Assembly: GCA_012845835.1 (NCBI GenBank)
Contig: JABAKD010000002.1
Location: 7,124,603 to 7,188,602 of the forward strand
Length of the DNA stretch: 64,000 nt
Origin: Undaria pinnatifida
Lineage: Eukaryota; Sar; Phaeophyceae; Laminariales; Alariaceae
Reading direction: 5' to 3'
Under the pieces are notes generated by a model. It ran no database searches. It was not told the DNA's origin and saw only the letters and a list, made by a program, of their open reading frames with translations. How positions within the stretch are numbered: position 1 is the stretch's first letter; each line of letters starts with the position of its first letter. The translations under genes and the position numbers were made by a program. Below, in pieces: positions 23,046-34,822 of this stretch.

Positions 23046-23427
23046 ACGTACAAGTGCCCCGAGCATATGATGATTGCGCAGAAGGCTGCGCTCTTCGGGG
23101 ACACTGCAACCGAGCTCCGCATCCAAACCACCCCTGACCCCGCCGATCAAAAGCTCTTGGGCGTTCGAATCGTGTCCGGCTTCGCCCCAGAAGTGTTGGG
23201 AGCGACACCATTACGGCATCGTCATCAACGCCAACTTCTGCAAGTTCCGTCAGAACCCGGATCTTCCACGGGCGCTATCGGCAACGGGCGAAAAGCACAT
23301 CGCTGAGGCCAGCCCGTATGACTTGAGCTGGGGCATCAGGTACAGGGCCGATCACCCATCCGCCTGCAATCCGACGTGTTGGCGTGGACATAATCTGCTG
23401 GGCCGGATACTTATGGACGTTCGCGAA
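23046..23427 (+). pseudogene. NADAR domain, broken by a single-base frameshift
   Basis: Frame one reads TYKCPEHMMIAQKAALFGD then QKLLGVRIVSGFAPEV. After a +1 shift in GTGTTGGG (23,193-23,200) the next frame gives WERHHYGIVINANFCKFRQN, ATGEKHIAEASPYDLSWGIR and CWRGHNLLGRILMDVRE. These match the NADAR (YbiA/DUF1768) family from its AEx-like start through EASPYDxxWGI and the closing RWRGxNLLGxxLMxVR. Family members act on N-glycosidic bonds in NAD/ADP-ribose or riboflavin-pathway chemistry. A stop lies upstream in frame and the extreme N-terminus is not recognised. The same strand continues into a retroelement protease, so this may be part of one polyprotein. Confidence 0.85.
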
Positions 23428-23578
23428 GGCCCTTGGCTCTATCCTTCCGAGACTGCTTTCCCCCTGGTCACCAATGCCCACCAATCCACTCCACCCGGGT
23501 CTTCCCCACCACCGACTGTATCCATGAGACAGCCCCCCCCCCCCCCGTCAACCACCGAATACCCCACTTGAACCCCTG

Positions 23579-25180
23579 TTGCCAACCTGCATCCCCGACG
23601 CCTTCTCCAGCAGCCATTTCGCTCAGGTATCCGCCGTCAACACCGCAGCCCAAATCTACCCCCCCACCTCCCCGCCACCGATACCAGAACATGGACGGTG
23701 CCTTACAAGCAGCGTCCCAACCGTCGATGACGCGTCGTTCACGAAGGGGGTGCTAGGGCACAGTGGCCTTGCCGCCACGAAGCGCTGCGGACTCGTGGCA
23801 CTGCTTGATACAGGCTCGCCCCAGCTGTTCATCACCGCAATCGCCGTGGAACAACTGAAGGCCTCCCGGTCAGCAACGGATCCGTGCGAACAGCAGCATC
23901 CCCCCTGTTCATGGGGGGGGGTCGGAAGTTCGAGCTCTCGTCTCCACCACCGCCTCCATCCGCTTAAGCGTCCAGTTTAAGCACCTCCAAACCCTAACCG
24001 CCGTCCTAGCAGTGTGGGCTTGCGCCGATCCCGCAGGAGGACGCCTTCGACGATAGAGGTAGCAATTTTTGTCTGACATGGTTTCTGAATGACGGGGCTC
24101 CTTAACCCAAAATCGTCGAAAACACGCCCCATTTATTTTTGCATGATTCTCGTGGTATACCTAGGCCATGGAATTTTTCATCTGCGATAAAGCAGGTTTA
24201 TTTTTTTTCTTCTCCAAATCAGTTTTTGGGTTAAAAAGGACATGTCTTGACCTCCTCCTACAATGAGGAACCTCAGAAACAATGTGGTGCACCTCTATCG
24301 TCCCACGCGTCGGAGCTATGCAGCACCCCATTACCTTGGGGTGAGTCAGCTGGATGCACCTCGAACGACACTCGTGTACCACGCTCCCGCGACAGCCCGC
24401 GCTACCTCACCAGCCCCCTCCAGCCAATACACGTGGCAAACACTCCCTGCACCACCACGGCCCCAACGAAGCCCCCACATTCATTCTTTCATTCCCGTGA
24501 CCGTTAACCCCAACGACTTTTGCCACCTTCGATTTACCGGCAGCAAAGTTGTTTCGCTTTCTTACGCGCTGGAACTCGTCACGGTCAACCTGGTGCGTCA
24601 CTCAGGCGCTCCAGCGTTTACCGGGAATTACATGGCTACCATCCTCCCCCGCGAGGACCTCCTTCCCGACACGGCGATTTTCGTCTCTGACAGGCACCAG
24701 ACTATCCCAATGTCGGGCTCCACCGACCTCGAGCCGGACGACCTCCTCGGAACCTCCTTCTCTCTCGCTGGTGCAAATGCCACCAACCCCATTTGGGCAC
24801 CCTTCCCTGAACCCCCCAGCCTCTCCCCCAATGCCAGAGGTACACGCTCTACACGATAACATCCCTGCGACCAACGAGAGCCCATCACCAGCCGGCCCCC
24901 ATCCCCCACGGAATACCCCGCGCCCACAATTTCTTGCACGCCTCGACGCCGACCAACGACTAAGCTTCCTCCACCTCTGGGACCTTCTACCGTTGAACCT
25001 AAGACGCGACGTCATCTTCGACCTTCGCGATTCTGGATGGTCCCCGTTGGTGATCGACAACCTGGGCGACGTGCTCTCCGCGAATTTCAGAATGTCTTCT
25101 CCACCTCCAAGACCGACCTTGGCTCGTGCTCACTGACGCCGTTCAATATCACGGTACACCCGGGCAGCGAAGTGCCAGGA
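23579..25180 (+). mobile_element. LTR-retroelement polyprotein remnant (aspartic protease and pre-RT segment)
   Basis: CGLVALLDTGSPQLFITAIA places an aspartic-protease D-T-G at 23,807-23,815. Protein-like sequence resumes at 24,520-24,790 (KVVSLSYALELVTVNLV) and 24,930-25,180, ending NVFSTSKTDLGSCSLTPFNI, a segment I recognise from just before reverse transcriptase in Ty3-like elements. Reverse transcriptase, RNase H and integrase are missing. At least three frame changes and the family-C insertion at 24,048-24,311 show it is dead. No LTRs were identified. Confidence 0.75.
24048..24311 (+). mobile_element. Family C MITE-like element, copy 4, inside the retroelement
   Basis: Starts CGACGATAGAGGTAGC and ends GTGCACCTCTATCGTCCCAC; the interior has TGAATGACGGGGCTCCTTAA, ACCTAGGCCATGGAATTTTT and AAATCAGTTTTTGGG. 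It separates the protease part of the retroelement from the later segment, so it landed after the retroelement. Confidence 0.8.
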
Positions 25181-25199
25181 AGTGTGTTGGATGTGAGAC

Positions 25200-27360
25200 T
25201 GAGGGAATGCACTCTACTACTACAGTAGACGGACACCTGGCTCGTTATCACTGGTTGATTGCTCCGACGTCCTTTCGCATCATCGTGGAAAGGACGGCGG
25301 CAGTGCATGCGGAGGTCATCATCTGCGTGCCAGCGCTTATTTACGCTGCTGGTGGCCAAGGGTTACGGGAAAAAACCGGTAGAGACGCGTGCTGCAATAG
25401 AGGCGGCACGGTATGGTCAACTGTTATACTGACAGACGGGGCTCTAAAATGGAGGAACTGGCCGTTATCGTCGGAGTGTTCGTTGACCATGATAGGCCAT
25501 GATGTCGCTCGTCGGGCCACGCATTCATTTTTGCTCAAGCTACAGAAGATATTCTCGGAAGAGGACTCCCAGAAAAAGTGTGTGTGCAACTCTACCGTTG
25601 CATTCGGCTGGACGCGGTTTTTAGGATGGACTCCGGGGAGACCGACACGATCGTTTCCTCCAGCGATGTCCGGAAAGGCGATCGGATGGGGCCGAGAAAG
25701 TGCGCCAAGTGTCACGACCGTGGCTGAAGCGATTCGCAGAGAAATTAGTAGGGGTGGAAGCCTTTGCGTACATGAATGTCCTATCGGGCGGCCTTAAGGG
25801 GGTCGCGGCTATCACCACAGTACCAAAGTAACCCCATCGGCTCCCTCCGTAACAAACTGGATGGCATCGGAATCGAGTCGTGGTGAAACCCCTGTCAAGG
25901 CCGTGGCACTTCCACCGAACGGGCACGCCACGACGACTGACGAAAATTCGCTCTTTGGAGTCCTCGACGTCCGTAGTGGCCCGAAAGAGGGATGAACGGC
26001 GGCTGGTATCCCGATAGGCGGAGAGGACTTGAGCATTTCTGGAGCAAGCCATGGGGGCAGTAACTAACGGAAGGGGGAGAAAAAATCGCGTTGCGGGATG
26101 TCTTGCTATTGTGCCCGATAAGCAACGAGTGGCCCTCATCGCCATCGAATCCCTAGGGCAGAGGACATGCCACCTCAAAAAGGCTCTGGACATGGGGCTG
26201 TCTGTCGAAGCGTTGAGGATGGCTAACGACGGGGTGCCCACGATGGCGTACGTGAAAATACATCAGATGTTATTGAGGAGATCTGTGGTTAACAGGACGG
26301 AGTGAAACACAAAAATAGTAGCAGCCGAGCTCTCCTACTTTACAACCGTGTTCGTGCAAGGCTCTGTACAGTGTATGGGCCATGCAGTAAATATCTCGAA
26401 AGAAAGACAAAAATCAAACGGGGGTGTTTCTTCCTCCCCTTTGTTGTCCGCTATTGCATCCCGTGAACACTGGATCTCGATAATATCAGGAGCGTCGGAG
26501 GCACTGTCGTGTTTCCTGGAGGGGTGTGCGGATGATCGACTGGCATTGAAACCTTACCAGCACAACCCAAGCACGCTTTTCTGCAGGGGGGGCAGTGTTA
26601 GGGCTACCGTCGATACGGCAGAGGCGAATGTTTGCGCCAAGTGTGAGCAGATCTGGGGTGTTGACGAAGATTCTGGCAGGCCAAAAGATTCTGGCAGGCC
26701 TCAATGGTCCGATAGGATACCAAGTGCGAAGAGGAGGGATCTCCCGGAATCGAGCCTCATCATTCAGTTTGGGAGCAGCCTGCGGGAGATTTATGACACA
26801 TGGGGGGGATCACGGAAGAAGCCATAGAGCAAGCATCGCCCCCAGAATCCCCGATGGATTGCGCTCTTGGAACAGTGTGGGGCCATGCCCCAAGCCTCCA
26901 AAGGCCGACCTGCTGCTTGCTGCGCACGACGGGGTCACGTCGGACTCGCTGAAAGCCCAACAGAAGTGGGCATGCGGGCTTCAGCCGCGCACACAGGACC
27001 AGCTACCGGAGACGGCACGCCCGCCGGAAGTGGACGACCCCATGGGGAGGTGGGAGACCAAGGTCTTCGCCAAGGCTCTCTACAGGAGGCTGCAAGGGGC
27101 AGGGGCCACCGCATGACCTCGCGCGCGGCTAACGGACTGTAACGATGCTGCCCAAACGATCCAAGGAGTTTGATCCCAAACGCGATTGAAGTTGCAGCAA
27201 AAAACAGCGAAATAAAAACAGCCCAACCTTTTATCTAACTGTTAAAGGTTGGATTCTAAGCGTGGGCGGGCACAGTTGGAAAGGGTTTCAACCCCTTTGG
27301 AATAACGCCTTCATTTTTGGGCGAAACAGTTCTTGAAAATGGTGTAGGATTTTTTTTAGT
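25200..27360. other. GC-balanced stretch with unassigned open frames
   Basis: A partial family-C end lies at 25,381-25,450. Coding-like but unrecognised stretches are at 25,520-25,700 (ATEDILGRGLPEKVCVQLYR), 26,051-26,305, 26,348-26,827 and 26,595-27,116 (plus strand). No shared domain or splice structure could be fixed; these may be decayed gene or transposon pieces. Confidence 0.3.
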
Positions 27361-29160
27361 ACCAGGAAGTGATGAAAAGAGTGAATCCCCTCCCCCCCGC
27401 GCAAACAAACACAACCAACGCACAACATCGGGAGTCTCCGATGATCACAACCCAGACAAACGAAACCGTTAGTCGCAATGTGCGATACACGTTTTGTGGG
27501 AGTGAGCGAGTGAGAAACATATCAAGCCAAGGCAAGGCAACAATAACAGCCCATCTCTACTCGCCCCCCCCCTCTCCCGGGCTCTCTCTCCATCCCTCCG
27601 TCCCTCTCTCCCTCCGTCCCTCCCTCCGTCCCTCCCTCCGTCCCTCCTTCCCTCCCTCGCTCTCCCTCTCCCCTCTCTCTCCCTGTCTCCCCCCCCCTCT
27701 CCCTCTCCTCTCCCTCTCCCTTGTCACCTGCCCCCCCGCGCCCATCCTGCTTGCCCCAGAGCGGGAGAGCCGTGTGTCACCATTTTTACCGTGCGAACGT
27801 ACAGACAAAAAAACGCATGAACCACTTAAGACCGGGCATCCGGAGGCGAAAAAAACGAGCAAAGACGTCGCAAAATTCAAGAAGCCGTACACGAATCTAT
27901 AAAGTAGCACCGGTAAAGCTGACAACTAACCGCTAGCATGACGGCACGCCATCTGAAACACACAAAAAAAGGTGTGGTTGAAAAAATAACAAAAAACGAG
28001 CGAACGAACGAACGAACAAACAATACCAACCGAACATGGAATCTTAACAGCACACCCAGATGTGGCTGTGTTAAGGGTCGTGGTTGTGACACAAACAATA
28101 ACGAACAAAACAGACGGTTACACGGCACGGCATCGTCTTTAAAGATGCAGTGGGGCACCCGGTTTAAGACATTTTCCTCTGTACAAAATTCCAAAGTAAA
28201 TCGTCCCCGAAAACGGATCAGAGCACCCGGGACTCAACCCCTCCCGAGCCCCAAAATTCCCCCTATAGTAATTCCAAGTAATTATATCCCCGAAAACGGG
28301 TTTCCAGTCGTAAAGGCGTTGCCATCTCCTCGGGACAGGCCATTGCAGCGGGCTTATCTCCAAGATTTTAGCCTTATATTTTACTGCTTAAAAAATTCAC
28401 CCCCCACCAGCTCCAAGCAGGTTGTTCGGAAGGGACATGCCGATTTACCCCCATCTTATCCACCGGAAAGTCCATAGCCGGATGACCTTAATAGTTAATA
28501 GTTTGCTCGGAAGGGACATGCCGATTTACCCTGATCTTCTCCACTGGAGAGTTTTAAGCCGGATGGCCTTAAGGTTGGCATACCACTGCGACTCACGCGG
28601 TTGTGAAGAAGGGAACTTTCGGTGACGACATCACTGAATCGCACACCATTCTGTGACCATTCTACAACTGTGAAGTGTTCTTCAAGCTCTAATTTCAAGC
28701 TGTTTACCCCCGGAAACGCGGCCAGTTCTTTGGGGATTCAGGCGCGGCTAACAAAAAACGAAAACAACGGCGTGATTACACCGTACAACAATAAATACAG
28801 AAACAAATAATCAGCGCGTGGTCTGTTTTACGAGCAGCAGCGGTAGCTACAGCAGCAGCAGCAGCAAACGCGGCCGAGAAACAAGTAGCGTCAGCAGTAG
28901 CAGCGCAGCAATAGCATCAGCAGCAACAGCAGCAGTCGCAGTTGCAACAACACCAGCAATATCAACAACCACCCGTGCAGTAGCAGTAGCAGCAGCAATA
29001 TCAGCAGAACCAGAAGCAATAGGAGTAGCACCAGCCACAGCCCAGCTGTAAATAACACAACAACGTCATACACAGCAGCAGCACCGATCGATGCCACCTC
29101 TCCCCCCCTCCTCCCTTCCCCTCCTCCCGTCCCCTCCTTCCTTCCCCTCCTCCCTCCCGC
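27361..29160. other. Intergenic, repeat-rich
   Basis: Pyrimidine repeats (CCCTCCGT-type) lie at 27,565-27,725. A family-D copy lies at about 28,215-28,330. A ~75-bp direct repeat (CGGAAGGGACATGCCGATTT at about 28,428 and 28,506) and (CAG)n-like triplets at 28,850-29,060 follow. No gene seen. Confidence 0.5.
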
Positions 29161-29169
29161 ATCCGGTAC

Positions 29170-30028
29170 ACCCATTTGCCTGCGCCCACTTGAGCAAGAC
29201 TATACGTCGCCCCGTCGCCCCCGCCCCACACGTATCCCCATCCCACAGACAGCCATTTCTCGCTTGCCAACATTAGCAGCAGCGAAGCAGCCAACGCAAC
29301 AGCAGAAATAACAACAGCAACAAAAGCAATGACCGCAGCAGCAGAAAGAAGCAGCAGAAGCAGCGGAGCCCGCAGAAGCTGCAGAAGCAGCGCCGTAAAC
29401 CAATCAGACACCCCCCCGCCTCTCACCCAGGGCAACCGTTCGCCTGAGCCCATCGCAACAACCCTCTACGTTGCCCCATCTCCGCCCCCCAATACGTATC
29501 ATCGCCCTTTGTCAACGTTAATAGCAGATGCATCATCAGCGACAGTATCACCACCACCATCACCACCATCACCATCACCACCGCCACCACCACCACCACC
29601 ACCACCAATCAACCAGTCTAATCCTTTCGTTGTCCCCTTCCCCTCTCTAGTAATAGTAAGAGTAGAAACGACTAAGGCAAGCAAAGTGCGTCCGAACCCC
29701 CCGCTCACCCGGGACACCCGCTAGCACGCGCTCATTTCAACAACCCTCTATGCCGCCCCATCGCCGCCGCCTTGCGCGTATCCTCATCCCACTGACAGCC
29801 CTTCGCCCTCGCCCACCACAACACCAGTAGCAGCCACAGCTGTCGATTTAGCAACAGCTACGGCAACAGCAACACCATCAACCGACCCGTCCCTTCCCCC
29901 TTTTTCGCGTTCGCCCCCACCCCCCCACCCCGGCTAACCCGGGACACCCATTAGCCCGAGCCCATTTCAACAACGCCCTATTCCGGCCCATCGCCGCCCG
30001 CCTAAAAGTATCCTTGTCCCACGGGCAA

Positions 30029-30068
<40 letters not shown>

Positions 30069-30170
30069 CCACCGCAACACCAGCAGCGGCCACAGCAGCT
30101 TGAATGGCAGCAACAACAGCAACAGCGCCACCACCAATCAAGCTCTCCTCCACCCCGCCTTTCCTCCCGC
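29170..30170 (-). repeat. Four decayed downstream copies of the ankyrin 3' exon edge
   Basis: Minus-strand remnants of the terminal repeat occur near 29,950-30,030 (CPWDKDTFRRAAMGRNRALL), 29,725-29,810, 29,440-29,510 and 29,180-29,260. They decay with distance. Two end in GGGTGAG, like the GGTGAGC at the gene's own 3' edge. Spacing is about 200-300 bp. A (TC)n run lies at 30,031-30,066. Confidence 0.8.
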
Positions 30171-33100
30171 TCACCAGGGACATCCATTAGCACGCGCCCA
30201 TTTCAGCAACCCCCTATGCCGTCCCATCGCCGCCCCCCTGCACGTATCCTCATCCCAAGGGCAGCCATTCGCCCTCGCCCACCGCAACACCCCCAGGTGC
30301 CCCTCCTCCGCCGCTGCCGTGCAAGTCCTCTTGTCCCAAAGACACCCCTTGCTTCTGGCCCAGCGAAGTACCTCCAGATGTCCCCCCTCAGCAGCAGCTG
30401 TGCAAGTCCTCTGATCCCAGGGACAGCCATTGTCACGCGCCCACTGGAGTAGCTCCAAGTGTCCCCCGTGTGCGGCTACTCGACACACGCGTTCATCCCA
30501 CGGGCAACCATTTTCCCGAGCCCACCGGAGCGTGGATAGGTGCCCTCCCTCGGCGGCAGCCGCACAAGTGGACTCGTCCCATGGGCACCCGTTCGCCCTC
30601 GCCCAACAGAGCACTCCCAAGTGACCCCCCCTCGCCGCCCGCTTGCATGTATTCGCATCCCAAGGGCAACCATTTTCCCTCGCCCACTGTAGGAGGTCCA
30701 GATGCCCCCCCGACGCGGCTTTCCAGGAGGTATACTCATCCCAAGGACACCCGTTTTCCCTTGCCCACCGTAAGACCTCGAGGTGTCCGCCCCCCGCGGC
30801 CCCCATGCAGGTGTTTTGGTGCCATGGGCAGCCGTTGCTCCGCGCCCACCGTAGCGTGTCTAGGTGGCCTTCTTCTGCGGCTACTGTGCACGTGCGCTGG
30901 TTCCAGGGACAGCCGTTTTCTCGCGCACACTGGAGAAGCTCGGGGTTTCCTACCCTTGCGAGGGCGGTGCACAGGCCCACGCGGTTGCGAGGTAGGCCCG
31001 AGTCGAAGCTGTACCTATCAATTATATATATATTTCGTCAGCCGCGTCACGGTAGTGGGTGGCGGGGGAGGGGAGGGGCAGTGTTCAGAGGGATTGGAGT
31101 ATTATTTCACCAAAGCACTATTCCATAAGCAAGCAAAAACGTGCCTCCATATATAGAGGTACGCTGGTTTCACGGACCCTCGTTTCCCCGCGCGGACTGG
31201 AGAGTCTCGCGGGGTTCCTGCCCTTGCGAGGGCGGTGCACTGGCCCACGAGGCTTTCGGCGCAGGCTGGAATCAAAGCTACCCCTGATACTAGTCTATCC
31301 CATTCACCCCACGACACCAGGGGTAAATCGGCGGGGAGGATACCTTTTCGGGCGGTCGGGGGTACAATTTTAACAAAACACCGCACTCTGTGTTTTGTCT
31401 TTCGAATTGGGTTGTTGTTTTCCTTTTTCTCTTGGGACGTGGGAGGGAATTTCCGCTGGCGTAACCTGCTACCGACGGCACTGACGGCATCCACAAGTTT
31501 TCACCTATATCGCCATTACTCCTTGTTTATAGCGCGATTACTCCGTGTCATACTTTTTATTACTTCCTCCCCTGGCCCCCTCGTCTGGGGCCTAGTATAC
31601 GGTCTCGGATGACCGAGTTCCCCAAATGGTCCCCGATCATTGAAACTCCTCACCGTAATTTTGCTGCAGACAAAAGAAAGTATACCTCGTAATAACTCCT
31701 TCCCCTCACCTTCGAAAGAAAAGAGGTGGGCGGGCGGGAGAAACTACGTCAATTCCTGGTAGATTGGCGTGCAATCACCAGACTGTAACGTCTTCTCCAC
31801 TACGACGTTAGATGGTCAGCTGAGGTCTCGCGCCTTTTGCGTGAGACTCCTGCGCTTCGCGAGCTCTGAAAGTTAGCTCGTGAGGATAATGATCTCGTGG
31901 GGCTTTTCTCCATTCATTATCGTTTGTCCGATACCTGGACTTACACCGTCCATTCCGTGAATCCAACGACCTACCCGAACCCCTCAGGCTTACGATGGTT
32001 TGGTTTCTCGGAGCTAGACAACATTTCTTATCATCGTCTATCCTAGCCTTTCAACTCTTCGATCCTTCACGCTAACACAAAACAACGAAATATTTATCGT
32101 TCTGTTCCAGAATCTACTAATTATTTATCGTTCTGTTCCAGAATGTACTAAATAATCCCCCGCTTAGTAGTAAATACAACAAACAAATGCCGTACAGGTA
32201 ATCAGCTGGTTCTAGTACAAGGACAACCGTTTTCACGCTCGCACTGGAGAAGCTCGGGGTTTCTTACCCTTGCAAGGGCGGTGCACAAAAAGGGCCTACG
32301 CAGCGGTTACGGGTAAGATCGGAAAACGAAGGTGAACCGCGTACGATCATTGTTGAGCCACGCTAGGGCAGGAGGGGGCACGGTCATCGCAGCGCGTACG
32401 GCGGTGGTCCGTAGGGCCGGTGCGGCTACCCAATATATAGGCGATTCCTTTTTTTCTTTTCTTGTTATTTTGTTTTATAGAGTTTTTTTCTCCGGGTCGC
32501 CGACCCTGGCAATGGGCGGTAGCGCCTATTGAGGTAATTTTGCTTCAGGCGCGCAACAGTAGGAGGGGCGGGGCGGGGGGGCATCCGTATTTTCCTCTTG
32601 CGTTAGTGGTTGGACCACATTGGCCACGCATCATCTCTTTTGAGACGAACGGACGGGCGTGGAGCGCTATTTCAGCCACACGCCACGCCATGGGCGGGGG
32701 GGGAGAGGGGTTACTTCAGGCGTGCCACGGAAACGGGGGGGGGGGGGGGGAGGTGTACTCAGTTTGTGTATGGCCGTAGTCGTATGACCATAGACCCTCG
32801 CATCCCTACTATGCCGGGACGGGGCACGTCGGGTTTTCACAAACCAGGCAGACATTGCTTGCACCAAGCGCGAAGCACCGTGAGGTGTTTGGCGAGTCGC
32901 ATGAAGGTTGTACTGCATCCTTCCAATAAACGCTCATAAGGCGGAATTCGGCACCTTGGGCCTACTGCCTTGCTTATGGATGACAGCACCAATGAGCTAC
33001 TTTGTTTTCTCGTGTGGTCACTCTAGAGCAGAAGTGGATGGGGCGGGGGGTACTCATTTCATGCATAGTCCTAGTCTTAAGACCATGGAACCTCGCATGC

Positions 33101-34822
33101 CTACAATGCCGAGACGGAGCACGATGGGTTTTCCCCGACCAGGCGGACAGCGCGTCGTGCACCAAGCGAAGCTCCGTGAGGTGTTTCTGCGAGTCGCATG
33201 AAGGGCGAGCTGCATCCTACTAAGAACCACTTTGTGAGGGGGATTTCCGCACCTTGTGCGTACTTTTCTTGCATTTGCATGACAGCGTCGAACGGGCGTT
33301 TTTGTCTTGGCTAGTGAGGGAGAATATGCGATAACTACCCAAGATATTCGCGTATTTTGTCACACATTTTTCCGGGGTATTCACGGGTCAGGACGCTTTT
33401 CGTGGGTCGGACCGGGCCAGGGCGACCCGGCTCGAACCGTGATATTTGGAAAACCTGCTGACCCGACTCGACCTGACCCGTGAGAAACAGAACAACACCT
33501 GACCCGATCCGACGCCTGAGAAGCAGAGCAAGGCCTGACCCGGTCCAGCCCGACCCGACCCAACCCGACCCGACCCGACCCGACCCGACCCGACCCGACC
33601 CGACCCGACCCGACCCGACCCGACCCGACCCGACCCGACCCGACCCGACCCGACCCGACCCGACCCGACCCGACCCGACCCGACCCGACCCGACCCGACC
33701 CGACCCGACCCGACCCGACCCGACCCGACCCGACCCGACCCGACCCGACCCGACCCGACCCGACCCGATCCGACCCGACCCGACCCGACCCGACCCGACC
33801 CGACCCGACCCGACCCGACCCGACCCGACCCGACCCGACCCGATCCGGCCCGACCAGACCCGACTCGACCCGCAAGGTTTGGCAACAGATCCAGATCTGA
33901 CCCGACCCGCGGGCAGAGACATGACTCGCGAAAAGCCCTGGTATTTTCGGTACATCATACAATGAGAGTATATATATACAGATACATAGCCCATTGCTTA
34001 TGCAACGGGTTGCTCGTATTTTATACGACGTACACAATTTTTTTCCCGGGGTCTGGGCTTCGAAATATTAGTAGAGCTACGACACATACGTTACTTTTGT
34101 TTTTGTCTCCTTTGAGTTAGTTTCTAATTTTACTTTGTTTTGCATTTCTTGCCTGAGGGTTTACGATCAGCGTTATTTGTTGTATGTGGTGATTTAGTTT
34201 GTCAGATCGATTTTCTAATGAGAACTGTATCTTAGATTCTGAAACCGATGCTAATGGAAACATTATGTGAATGCCCGTATATCATACAAGATTTGCAAGG
34301 CAATACCATACGGCAGCATTGCTTGATAATCGTAGCTTGCTAGCTGAGGGCCTACGGAGCGGCGGGTTGAGCTGGAAAGCAAAACTGACGACAAACAACG
34401 AAAAAAACATGGACAAAACGAAAACAAAAAAACTAAAACAAAACAGAAGCAAAACAAAAAACAACACAAAAAAAAGCAAAACAAAACAAAACGAAACGAA
34501 ACAAAAGCGAAAACTGAAATCAAACAAGCAAATCAAGCGATAAGCCTGACAAACACGAACAAGAACAAAAACACTTTTAAGCACCCCTACAAAAGCGTGC
34601 GTAGCATAGTATACCTTACCTGAGCTGGGAGACCACGGAATGGCGGGTGGCATAGCGAGTCACCCGAGGCCGGTCCCCCCAGGCATCTTTCCATCGCCTC
34701 GACACCGGAGCAAAAAAGAGGTACTGTCCGCGGTCCGTGAAGTCCGCCACTCGATTGATCACGTCCAAATTCGTGGCCAAAGGGCCGCCCGGGCCCCCAG
34801 CACCAATACCCTCAACCGCCAT
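30171..34822 (-). CDS. GCPW-type ankyrin-repeat protein, two exons
   Basis: Exon 1 is 34822-34620 and exon 2 is 31014-30171, giving 348 residues. Exon 1 starts MAVEGIG and holds a helical, F-box-like leader (VINRVADFTDRGQYLFFAPV, SRRWKDAWGDRP). Donor AG|GTAAGG joins acceptor GATAG|G in phase, giving SQLRYSFDSGLPRNRVGLCT. Exon 2 holds ten GCPW units (one GCLW) spaced 27 residues, each with A-A-x-G-G-H-L-x-x-L-x-W-A-R. Such proteins are protein-interaction scaffolds and form large families in brown algae; the partner is unknown. The stop at 30,171 lies inside GGTGAGC, a good donor, so the gene may instead splice on to a further 3' exon among the downstream copies. The 3.6-kb intron holds two decayed copies of the exon 2 start and a (CGACC)n block. 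Confidence 0.8.
31165..31285 (-). repeat. Decayed upstream copy of ankyrin exon 2 start
   Basis: On the minus strand, frames give SLVGQCTALARAGTPRDSPV, beside the real RVGLCTALARVGNPELLQ. A premature stop lies in the first codons. About 250 bp upstream of the real exon. Confidence 0.8.
32220..32340 (-). repeat. Second decayed upstream copy of ankyrin exon 2 start
   Basis: Minus-strand sequence reads CTALARVRNPELLQCEREN with a TAA before it and a small insertion. About 1.3 kb from the parent exon. Confidence 0.8.
32755..33045 (+). repeat. Dispersed repeat family A, copy 4 (full length)
   Basis: About 290 bp starting TACTCAGTTTGTGTATGGCC directly after 12 or more G residues and ending GAGCAGAAGTGGATGGGGCG. 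It contains CATAGACCCTCGCATCCCTA, GGGTTTTCAC, CCAGGCAGACATTGCTTGCA and GGCGAGTCGCATGAAGG. Best representative of the family along with 53,505-53,790. Confidence 0.9.
33046..33300 (+). repeat. Dispersed repeat family A, copy 5 (tandem to copy 4)
   Basis: Begins GGGGGGTACTCATTTCATGC at the end of copy 4 and follows the same order of motifs, more diverged (CCATGGAACCTCGCATGCC, GGTTTTCCCCGACCAGGCGG, CGAGTCGCATGAAGGGCGAG). Confidence 0.85.
33541..33880. repeat. (CGACC)n pentanucleotide satellite
   Basis: About 60 tandem CGACC units with a few substitutions, in the ankyrin-gene intron. The long RVGSG- or RPDPT-coding frames in all phases come only from the 15-bp codon cycle. Flanking GACCCGTGA units link it to 1849-2170 and 36,080-36,290. 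Confidence 0.95.
34385..34530 (+). repeat. AAAAC-rich degenerate repeat
   Basis: A-rich tract of AAAAC/AAAACG units just downstream of ankyrin exon 1 (in its intron). No coding support. Confidence 0.6.

Noticed and set aside
22608-23150. 180-codon minus-strand frame opposite the NADAR region
   Set aside because: It is the shadow of the plus-strand NADAR and linker sequence; its own product has no recognisable feature.
33335-34037. Long open frames of [10 protein letters not shown] and RPDPTRPDP repeats on both strands
   Set aside because: All arise from the CGACC pentanucleotide, which has no stop in most phases; no flanking coding sequence supports a protein.
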